Source: Caldipriscus sp964426895
GTDB taxonomy: Bacteria; Hydrothermota; Hydrothermia; LBFQ01
Length of the DNA stretch: 8,063 nucleotides
NCBI GenBank assembly: GCA_964426895.1
Contig: CAYRSH010000066.1
Span: 1 to 8,063, forward strand
Reading direction: 5' to 3'
Part shown: one piece after another, positions 1 to 7,500 of the stretch
How positions within the stretch are numbered: position 1 is the stretch's first letter
Layout: every line of letters begins with the position of its first letter
Made by a program: the position numbers and the translations under genes
The notes under the pieces: generated by a model
The model's database searches: none
What the model was told of the DNA's origin: nothing
What the model saw: only the letters and a program-made list of their open reading frames with translations

Positions 1-14
1 TTCATCCTACTATT

Positions 15-1127
15 CTAATCCTGAACCTTTAACCTGTTATTTGCCGAATACCTGGCGTAGAATAAAATGAGAAACCTTGAGCCCCAAAACCAAAATCCAA
101 TGACCGAAATAAACGCCAAGATTCCATAAAAGAGATAAAAGGATAACACCGGCCATTTAAAGTATGAAAAAAACTTACTTACCGGGAAAAACACGACATC
201 AAAGGCGTTTTTGAAAACCTGCTTAAAAGCATAACCGAAACTTTTCTTAATATTTATTTCAGACGACACAACTTTCTCCCAACATTTGGTTGAAACCTTT
301 AAATACGGGTGTGTATATATTATCGGTTTTTCCGGAACAAATCCCAATTTTCTGTTAATACATGTCTTCACCTTATCGGATGAATACACCTCACCTTTAA
401 CATTTTCCAAATATCCCCTATAAGCCCAAAAATAAAAGTTGCTTTGATCTCCGAAGAAATAATTAATGGAAACTTGTAAAACGATTGGTATTACCGAAAG
501 GGAAAAGAGCAATTTGCGTGTTTTCACAAGGGCGTATATCCCAAAAATAAGGCATAAAACGGAAATCTCGGCCCTTATTATTCCCGCAATAAACAGCAAA
601 ACAAACGATAAGATGTACCTACGCTTTAAAAAGGATATCAAAAACCACAGCAGAAATAAAACCGCCGGGGGTTCCAACATCAAACGGGGTATGTGGTAGA
701 AAGTTAAAGGGGATAATGCAACCAAAATTATGGCTGATGTTATCGGGTGCATCTTCAGGGTTTGCAACAGATAAGCATAAGAGAGCATGACAGCCAATGA
801 AAAGAACAAAATATACGCTATTGGGAAATAACCCTTAAATATCCACATAAACGGAACGAATACTATGGAGGATAAAAACCTAAAAGATACAAAATACCTG
901 TTCCCTTCCCAATCTATTACGGGCACAAGATTCTTGTAATACCCGTATGCGGATAAAAGGTAAGAATACGAGTCTTCAATTGTTCCCACAATAGGTGTAT
1001 TTAGTAGGGTTTTCAAGTCCGAAAGGGGTGCATAAACGGTTCTTCCTATCTTTGTTTCCATATAAACCTTAAAACCAACAAAAGATACACCCAGAACAAC
1101 CGCCGTTATATACGGTAGTAATCTCAT
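15..1127 (-). CDS. Polytopic membrane protein, probable GT-C-type glycosyltransferase
   Basis: The 370-residue product is an integral membrane protein with about 9-10 hydrophobic segments (roughly 4-20, 84-98, 101-122, 128-146, 151-167, 171-184, 186-201, 205-224, 308-322, 326-358). Two long hydrophilic parts stand out: the loop at 21-80 and the region at 225-305. GT-C enzymes, which move sugars from polyprenyl-phosphate donors outside the cytoplasmic membrane, carry an acidic pair in the first outer loop. E51-D52 is placed accordingly. The R148...E152-P-P stretch starting a helix and the R185-A-E187 after another helix also resemble GT-C family patterns. No exact family is recognised. C256 and C282 both lie in the second hydrophilic region and could pair if it is extracytoplasmic. 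The ATG overlaps the aspartokinase stop as ATGA, and GGAG sits only 2 nt upstream, so coupling is likely. Glycosyltransferase function is inference; another polytopic envelope protein is possible. Confidence 0.6.
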   Translation of the reverse strand: MRLLPYITAVVLGVSFVGFKVYMETKIGRTVYAPLSDLKTLLNTPIVGTIEDSYSYLLSAYGYYKNLVPVIDWEGNRYFVSFRFLSSIVFVPFMWIFKGYFPIAYILFFSLAVMLSYAYLLQTLKMHPITSAIILVALSPLTFYHIPRLMLEPPAVLFLLWFLISFLKRRYILSFVLLFIAGIIRAEISVLCLIFGIYALVKTRKLLFSLSVIPIVLQVSINYFFGDQSNFYFWAYRGYLENVKGEVYSSDKVKTCINRKLGFVPEKPIIYTHPYLKVSTKCWEKVVSSEINIKKSFGYAFKQVFKNAFDVVFFPVSKFFSYFKWPVLSFYLFYGILAFISVIGFWFWGSRFLILFYARYSANNRLKVQD

Positions 1128-1567
1128 TTCTCCAATAGGTTAAACCTTTCCGCCAAGTTTTTAACCACCTCTTCCCCTTTATCCTTTTCCACAACGACCG
1201 AAACCCGCATTTCTGTAATGTTCAGGGAGAAAACATGCTCCCCTTTTATACTCTCAAATATGCCTTCCAAAATTTCATACGAACTACCTACACCCCATCC
1301 TATAACGCTTATCATTTGTAGGTTTTCTCTCATAACAAACTTTGCTTTTTCTTCCGATAATATCCTTAACATTTTATCCCTCTCGCCTACATCCACCAAA
1401 AACACCAAATGCTTACCCGTTGAATCGTGTGAGAAGTTTAAAATATCCACATCCTTTAAAACCCTTTGGAGTATATAACCATCTTCAAAACCCTCAACAT
1501 CAAAAATTATCACATCCTTTGTGGTTATCCCCTTAACGCCCGGTCCCTCTAAAAACTTATCAACCAT
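1124..1567 (-). other. Candidate internal translation product: ACT-only beta subunit of aspartokinase
   Basis: Class II aspartokinases such as those of Bacillus subtilis and Corynebacterium glutamicum make a full-length alpha subunit and, from an in-frame internal start, a beta subunit containing only the regulatory ACT domains. Here Met241 lies between the end of the kinase domain and the ACT region, about where that internal start falls in those enzymes, and would give 147 residues. The mRNA just upstream carries GAGAGGGGGA, with GAGG 7 nt before the ATG. This is a better Shine-Dalgarno match than precedes any full-length gene in this operon. The caveat is that the purine run also encodes the K-R-G-G-T segment, which may be kept for protein reasons alone. 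Confidence 0.35.
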
Positions 1568-2287
1568 AGTTCCCCCTCTCTTAGGGTTAAAACTTGACAT
1601 TATAAAGAAGGGTAAATTATACTTTGCGGCCAAACTTACGGCCCTGCTGTGCATAACCTTTGCCCCAGCGGATGACATCTCGGCAAGGATTTCAAATGAA
1701 ATTTTATCGTACCTCTTCGCATTCGGGTACTTCCTCGGATCAAGGGAATAAACGCCATCAACATCCGTATATATCTCACACTTAACATTTCCGAGGGATA
1801 TGGCCAAGGCCACGGCCGTTAAATCCGACCCACCCCTTCCCAATGTCGTTATCTCCTTGTTCGTACTAACACCCTGAAAACCCGCTATAACGGGTATAAC
1901 ACCCTCTTCCAAACTCTCCTTAACCCTTAAAAGTTTAACCTCCAAAACCCTCGCCTTGTTGAACCTGTTTTCCGTTATTATACCCACCTGAGAACCCGTA
2001 AAAGACCTCGCTTTTAAACCGAATTTGTGTAAGGCCATGGAGAGTAAGGCCATAGATATCCTTTCCCCGGCGGTCAGAAGCATATCCAATTCCCTCGGAG
2101 GGGGGTTTTCATTAACCGTATAGGCCATTTCTATTAAATTATCCGTTGTTTTCCCCATTGCGGATACCACAACTATGGGCATATATTGTTCGGATCTCTC
2201 CTTAATTATCCTCGCAACATTTAAAATCCTTTCCACATTTGCAACGGATGACCCCCCAAACTTCATAACGCACACGGGTTTATTCAT
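1124..2287 (-). CDS. lysC: Aspartate kinase (aspartokinase), monofunctional, with C-terminal ACT domains
   Basis: Phosphorylates L-aspartate with ATP, the first step to lysine/diaminopimelate, threonine and methionine; cytoplasmic. The amino-acid kinase domain spans about 6-235, with KFGGSSV at 9-15, AGERIS at 73-78, TTLGRGGSDLTA at 147-158, the E171-to-R185 block containing TDVDGVYSLDPR, and SSAGAKVMHSRAV at 205-217. These are the standard substrate and nucleotide motifs and appear intact. The remainder (about 252-387) fits two ACT domains, the usual feedback-binding module. The second is recognisable (I328-G and V362-SVVVEK), whereas the first is divergent and lacks the usual D-x-P-G turn. 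At 387 residues it is slightly short for the roughly 400-residue class II enzymes. The start at 2287 is favoured by AAGGGAAGG just upstream (AGGGA 5 nt from ATG) and an 8-bp overlap with the GlmU-like gene. Met8 is a less likely alternative. An internal start at Met241 is annotated separately. Confidence 0.96.
   Translation of the reverse strand: MNKPVCVMKFGGSSVANVERILNVARIIKERSEQYMPIVVVSAMGKTTDNLIEMAYTVNENPPPRELDMLLTAGERISMALLSMALHKFGLKARSFTGSQVGIITENRFNKARVLEVKLLRVKESLEEGVIPVIAGFQGVSTNKEITTLGRGGSDLTAVALAISLGNVKCEIYTDVDGVYSLDPRKYPNAKRYDKISFEILAEMSSAGAKVMHSRAVSLAAKYNLPFFIMSSFNPKRGGTMVDKFLEGPGVKGITTKDVIIFDVEGFEDGYILQRVLKDVDILNFSHDSTGKHLVFLVDVGERDKMLRILSEEKAKFVMRENLQMISVIGWGVGSSYEILEGIFESIKGEHVFSLNITEMRVSVVVEKDKGEEVVKNLAERFNLLEK
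1571..1580 (-). promoter_or_regulatory. Shine-Dalgarno-like site inside the aspartokinase gene
   Basis: On the minus strand this reads GAGAGGGGGA. GAGG ends 7 nt before the in-frame ATG of Met241 and GGGGG ends 4 nt before it, both within workable range. It would drive the ACT-only product. It may instead reflect only the AGA-GGG-GGA codons of the protein. Confidence 0.35.
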
Positions 2288-3308
2288 AACCTTCCCTTAT
2301 CCTATTTATGTAATCCTCACTTGGGGTTATCCCCCTCCTGTTCATCACCCTTTTTGCAATCTCAATGGCTTTGTTTAAATCCATTTTTCCCCCACCCGTC
2401 CAATAAAAGTCCGGCACGAATTTTTCCGTTGGGGAATCCTTTGCTGTTATATTTGCAAATATACCCAAAACCGTCCCCGTTGAAATTGTGGCGTTTATCC
2501 CGATTTTTGAGTGATCCCCCGCAAACAAACCCAAAAACATCTCTCCTGTATCGATCAATCCTTCCTTTTCATAAGAATAAACCTTTACCGTACCGTATGT
2601 GTTTTTTAAATTGCTAACCTCGGTTCCCGCACCTATATTAACCCAACTCCCAACATAAGAATGACCTATAAATCCGCCGTGCTGCTTGTTTGAAAAACCC
2701 TCAAAAATCGTATGGGATATTTCACCCGCAACCTTACAAACCGGGCCTATAACAGAAGATGAAACATATGTGAAAGGCTTTACAAGGCTGTTTTCCCCTA
2801 TATAAACCCCACCCTCCAAAACCACAAAGGGTTTTATAACCGCACCCCTATCCACAACCCCCCAAGCGTCATACTCACCTTTTAAGGAAACCCTTGAACT
2901 TTTATGAATGTACAACTCGCCTAATTTATAGAAATCTTCAAGTTTGAGAAGTTTTAGGTCAAACTCCAAAACGCTTTCAATTTTTAAAGGGGTTTCCCAG
3001 AAGTGTCTGAAATATATCCCATTTAATTCTTCACCAAGGCCTTTATGTGCCAGATTATACGCATCTTCCCAACCCCCCACTTGTCCAATCCTATATCCCA
3101 CAACCTCACCTTTTACCAATATAACCGGTGGATTGCCCTTTAATCCTTCAAAAGGTACAAAGTTGGGAGAGATTACATAACCAACATCTCCCAAAACCCT
3201 CTTTATCCTTTCACCAAATGTAAAAATTCCAACCCTTAAATCCTCAACCCCTTTCAATTTACTAAAAGGGTAAAAAGCCCTTTTAATCCTTGTATCGTCA
3301 AACCTCAT
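2280..3308 (-). CDS. GlmU-like sugar-1-phosphate nucleotidyltransferase/acyltransferase (alternative bacterial GlmU type)
   Basis: 342 residues from this start. Positions below count from the upstream in-frame ATG at 3317 (345 residues). The C-terminal half (about 150-305) is a left-handed beta-helix of hexapeptide repeats. It holds the blocks typical of the alternative GlmU family of Bacteroidetes and relatives: GPVCKVAGEISHTIFEGFSN at 191-210, H213-GGFIGHSYVGSWVNIGAG, SNLKNTYG at 235-242, and GLFAGDHSKIGIN-x-TISTGTV at 263-283. Related proteins are proposed to make UDP-N-acetylglucosamine for peptidoglycan and lipid A. The N-terminal part (about 5-130) keeps the family opening FDD and the D26-LRVGIFTFGERI segment, but it is much shorter than a normal nucleotidyltransferase domain and shows no classic G-x-G-T-R loop. 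The start at 3308 gives an ATGA overlap with the barrel gene and puts FDD right after the Met as in relatives; 3317 remains possible. Sugar specificity cannot be read from the sequence. Confidence 0.85.
   Translation of the reverse strand: MRFDDTRIKRAFYPFSKLKGVEDLRVGIFTFGERIKRVLGDVGYVISPNFVPFEGLKGNPPVILVKGEVVGYRIGQVGGWEDAYNLAHKGLGEELNGIYFRHFWETPLKIESVLEFDLKLLKLEDFYKLGELYIHKSSRVSLKGEYDAWGVVDRGAVIKPFVVLEGGVYIGENSLVKPFTYVSSSVIGPVCKVAGEISHTIFEGFSNKQHGGFIGHSYVGSWVNIGAGTEVSNLKNTYGTVKVYSYEKEGLIDTGEMFLGLFAGDHSKIGINATISTGTVLGIFANITAKDSPTEKFVPDFYWTGGGKMDLNKAIEIAKRVMNRRGITPSEDYINRIREGYE
2290..2298 (-). promoter_or_regulatory. Ribosome binding site of the aspartokinase gene
   Basis: Minus-strand AAGGGAAGG, with AGGGA ending 5 nt before the ATG at 2287, inside the last codons of the GlmU-like gene. 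It supports the annotated start over Met8. It is the clearest Shine-Dalgarno among the full-length genes of this operon. Confidence 0.55.
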
Positions 3309-4540
3309 ATTCCCCATTTAAGCGAAGAAAACCAAACAAAAGACCACGATGGGTAAAACCTTCCGTTTATTACATCAAATCCCAGCCTTCCCGATAATCC
3401 GAAATGTGCAATGGAGAAATCAAAATTCATATCGGATATACCCAATCCAAACCTAAACCACTCACTTCTGGGTTTTCTTGGAAATTCACCCGTGGGTGGG
3501 AGGCCGGATTCCTCAAAGGGTAATCCAAAGGGTATATTGCCGTGCAATATGTATTCAAAGTCCGCAAAGAACCCCTTAAAGGAATAAATTGAGTAGAGGG
3601 ATATGTAATCCTGCCCGAGATATGTTGCCAAGGGTAATCCCAAAGCGTCAAATGTGTTTTTATATGTGAAATGGGCGTATGTGAAGGGTAAAACCGCCGA
3701 GCCTTCAATGTTGAAAAACCCGTAATTCCCATCAATTCTAAGCCCACCCGTAAAACCCATAAGGGGAGCCTGACCTTTCCCATGAAAGACCGAAGGGTCA
3801 TCCCCCATAAATTCCCCATAAAATTCCATAAAATCCAAATCAACAGCCACATCAATGTGTAAGAATAGGTTGTCGTCGTTATCCGATTCCCTCCTCTGAA
3901 CCACATAATACAGCACAAAGGGGTTTGCATATTTCCAGGTATCATATCTCGTATAAACCACCATTTCCGTTATACCCAGTTTAACCTTCCAGAATTCCCA
4001 TTCAAGCCTTTGAAGGGCCAACCTCTTGTTTTCGTAAAGGTTTGAGGGAACCCTAGCAAAACCCGTATATCCCTTCAAACCCTTATATCTCCCTTCCACC
4101 AAATAAAACCAGTCCAAGGGATAACCCCACCCGGAAAACAAAAGGGGATATCTCAAAGAGTGGCTAACCTTTAAATAATCCCTCCCTATTTTAACTTTTA
4201 TGAAATCGTAGTCAAACCACCCAAAAGCCCTGTATTGCAAGGCCTCAAATAGGGGGTACTTTGTTATAACGGGTTCCCCTTTCCAATCAACTATTTCGAG
4301 GGAGTACTCCCTATAAGGGTTCCAATCCTCCTTATTTATGAGTTTTGACCTCCCGTTAAAAGCGCTTATCCCAACCAAAACCCCAAAATTCTCAATTTTT
4401 AAGGATATTTCCGGGGTAAATTCAACAAAACCGGCATAAGGATTATTCCTACTGTAAAGGTTTAATGAAAACTGTGAAGAATCCGGTATCCAAAAGCAAA
4501 ACCCAAAACAAAATATGTTTCTCGGGTCAAGGGGTATCAT
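3305..4540 (-). CDS. Predicted outer-membrane beta-barrel protein, Wzi/capsule-assembly-like
   Basis: The 411-residue protein is rich in aromatic residues and in short alternating hydrophobic/polar strands with no long helix, as expected for an outer-membrane barrel. Several blocks resemble the Wzi-type capsule-assembly family: IGRDYLKVSHS at 118-128, NKRLALQRLEWEF at 171-183, KLGITEMVVY at 187-196, ANPFVLYY at 205-212, D223-NLFLHIDVAV followed by FYGEFMGDD at 240-248, and PLATYLGQD at 303-311. Wzi proteins bind or organise surface polysaccharide. The ATG overlaps the stop of the DUF2723 gene as ATGA, and no Shine-Dalgarno is visible, so translation is probably coupled. The N-terminus is odd for an exported protein: no lysine, one early Arg and only a short hydrophobic run (I9-P19) before D20-S-S-Q. 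Barrel fold is fairly safe; Wzi membership is a pattern judgement, and function in glycan display is inference from neighbours. Confidence 0.65.
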   Translation of the reverse strand: MIPLDPRNIFCFGFCFWIPDSSQFSLNLYSRNNPYAGFVEFTPEISLKIENFGVLVGISAFNGRSKLINKEDWNPYREYSLEIVDWKGEPVITKYPLFEALQYRAFGWFDYDFIKVKIGRDYLKVSHSLRYPLLFSGWGYPLDWFYLVEGRYKGLKGYTGFARVPSNLYENKRLALQRLEWEFWKVKLGITEMVVYTRYDTWKYANPFVLYYVVQRRESDNDDNLFLHIDVAVDLDFMEFYGEFMGDDPSVFHGKGQAPLMGFTGGLRIDGNYGFFNIEGSAVLPFTYAHFTYKNTFDALGLPLATYLGQDYISLYSIYSFKGFFADFEYILHGNIPFGLPFEESGLPPTGEFPRKPRSEWFRFGLGISDMNFDFSIAHFGLSGRLGFDVINGRFYPSWSFVWFSSLKWGI

Positions 4541-7500
4541 TTCTGATTTGTATCCGCATACATTTTCCTGTATTCTTCTAACTTAGTTGCCATTGTCGTA
4601 TCACCAATCCGTGAGAAGTAATTGCTCAAAGAACCGTATAACCTGTTTAATTCGGATTTCCAAGCCCCGGCCCTCGTTGTGTCAAAGGGTGCGTAAGCGG
4701 ACAAAGACCTGAAAACATTTTCATCTTGGTATTTAACGGCGTTTATTAACATACCCGCCCAGTTTTTAACCGTTTGTGTGGTATTGGATTTTTCAAGGAG
4801 TTTTAGGGATAGGTCAAGTTTTCCCTTCTCAAATGCCTTGTAAGATATGTTTATCAAACTGTCCGCCGGCAAAAGGGTATAAAGCGTATCAAGCGATATT
4901 CCCCAAACGGGGTCCTCTTCGGGTACATAGTTTATAAGTACCTTTGCGAGTTCGGCGGCGCTGTCGGTTTTCCCTTCGTATAATTTTACGAGGGCCAATC
5001 TCCATTTATATTCCTCATCTGGGAGGTTTTTAGAATATTTCCTCAAAACCCTTTCCGCTTCATTAAATTTCCCCAACCTCATACTTATGTACGCCTTTGA
5101 TAGCCTTATTGCAAAAATCTGCGGATCGCTTTCAACATCCCTTTGCAGATCTTCAACGGATTTTTTCACAAACATCTCCCCAAGGTCAAACAACTTCTCC
5201 GCCCGATCGTAATTCCCTTCGGAAGTATAATGCGCGGCGAGTGTTAATGTTGCGGATGCGTAATTCCTCAAAAGCCTTAAATGATCCTCATTCTTCGGAA
5301 CCCTATCGTCAAATAGGCTTCTATAATACCACCTGTCTAACCTCGGTTCCTCGTAATAGTTCAAAGATGCCTTATTTACATATTCAACCGGATTATCCGA
5401 ACCCCCGGTTATGAGTTTATCAGTCCATTCGGCATCCACTGCGCCTAAGCCCACAATTTTTTGTTGTTTTTGGCCTGTGAGTCTTAAAAGTATTCCTTCA
5501 AGCACCATATATTGTTCCCAACCGGCAAATACCTCCGGGTCGGAAGTCAGTGAGAAGTATATGGGAATTGAGAATTCTTTACCCTCAAAAACTTCCTTGG
5601 CAAAGGTTAAGTTATCAGCCAAGTATATGGCGGGTACCCTTATGGGTTTCCCATCCAAACCCAATATCTCACGGTAATTATCCGTTTTATATCCAGCGGC
5701 CGTTGCTATCATATCCCTTATGGCCAAATCCCGTAGGTATAGGAAGCCCCTTTCACCGCCACCTTCAACTATAGGGGGAAGTCTGTATATATCCTCATCT
5801 GAAAAACTTATAGGCGCACCCCAGTGTTTTAATTCCCTTATGTACCAGTTTGTATTGAGTAGGGATAAGTTTGCGTTTATAAGTCCCCATTTTCTCTTTA
5901 ATACCTCTTGTACAAACCAGACGGGAAATGTATCGTTATCCCCGTTTGTCATAAATACCCCTTTATCCGACTTTGCGGAAACCAGAATGTTATGCGCGAA
6001 ATCTTCGGGTATATAGTTTGCGGTTCTGATGTTGAGTTTTGCATGCTGGGTTATTTGCAGATATACCATAAATACACCCAAAACCGTAAGGGATAAGGCC
6101 GCATAAAGGTAATTTTTTAAGTAATCCGTTAAAACCTTCCCGAGGTAAAACATGCCAATTGCTAAATACAAACCCCAAAGTTGGTAAAACGGGTGGTAGA
6201 AGTAATCCCTGTTTCTAACCTCAACATTTCCAAATTGGGCGTTAAAGGGATTTACGGGATGTGTGGGGGAATCTTTAAAGTTAAAGGCTATGAAGAAACC
6301 TATACCCGCCAACAGTGTTGCAATACCAACAAGGACAAATGTACCCCTATCTTTGTTGTCTTTAACGAAGTGTTCCCACATACCCAAAATTCCCAATGCT
6401 ATGGCGAATATTCCGAAAGGCCCTATATGGTCAAAGAGGGTCATGTTTGCGATTTTTTGCGGGTCTAAAACATTGTAGGTTGACGCGTTAAACTGCCATC
6501 CAAACCACATTAAGAAAACCTTTATCTGGTCAATTAGCTCTATCCTTCTGGGTAATATATTTGCCGGTTCGTATTGTTTTCTCAAAAGGACATCCATGAA
6601 GGCTTGCCAAGTATATGGGTCTCCCTCGTTTATCCTCGCATCAAGGGGATGCATGTGGAGGTAATAAGCCCTTGCGATTATCCAAAACTCTATTGAAAAC
6701 CCCACCAAAATCACTATGAACACCCAACCCTTCCAATCCCCCCACATCCTTCCCGATACAAACATTGAAGCAACGGATAAAAATGTACCCACCGTTAAAA
6801 ACTGGGAGTTTTTCTGAACGATCCCAAAACCGGCAAGAAATGCTCCGAGTAAAAACAATAAGGTCATCGGATCGGTTAGTTTTGAGAGTTTTTTATCCAC
6901 CATCATATACCAAAACATCAATAGATACGAGATCGCAAACAACAAAACCGGGCCGTTTTGTTCATAAGTTAAAAACATCAGGAAGAATAAGGAAAACATG
7001 GCTCCGAACAAACCTATTGCTATTCTATCCCACAGGATTTTTGGTTTTACAGCCCATACCAAAAAGAATAACGCGGGTAGGGCAAATAGAACCGTTAGGT
7101 GAATGCCCGTACCCAACATTATTGAATAAACCCCGAGTATTATCCATTTCAAAGAGTTGTTTTCATCCTTGTTTTTATACCATAAAAGGCCAAAGTATAG
7201 GGCCAATATTCCGAAAAATGCACCGGGGGCATATGTTTCCACCTCTATGGAATCAAACCAGACTATCCTCGCAAAGGCCATGGTTAATGCCCCCGCGGAT
7301 GCAAAGACATGTAAAACCCAATCGGGAAACACATTTTCTTTATCCACTATTTTCAAAACCTCATAAGCCAAGAGGTACACCAAAGCGGCGTTTAAACCAC
7401 CCATGAGTATGGGTATAAGTGTCATCTTTAAAACGGTTGGATTTGCTTTTATCCCGCCGTTTATCAAAGAGTAGAGTTCAGCCGCGGGGATCGGTAATAG

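Noticed and set aside
1..5. Possible start codon of a further operon gene (minus-strand ATG at 5-3, 9 nt after the stop at 15)
   Set aside because: Only the ATG and two further bases are in the window; AGG abuts the ATG with no spacer, so neither start nor product can be supported.
1..14. Terminator after the last minus-strand gene
   Set aside because: The remaining 14 bases show no hairpin or T-run; any terminator would be outside the window.
466..699. 77-codon plus-strand frame opposite the last membrane protein gene
   Set aside because: Antisense shadow without motif; the opposite strand gives a coherent multi-helix membrane protein.
3427..3945. 172-codon open frame on the minus strand inside the barrel gene
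   Set aside because: It lies in another frame of a gene whose product has clear beta-barrel patterning; its own translation shows no domain or sensible pattern.
6765..7406. 213-codon open frame on the plus strand opposite the DUF2723 gene
   Set aside because: Antisense shadow: the translation is rich in Arg, Pro and Ser with no recognisable motif, while the opposite strand encodes conserved family motifs.
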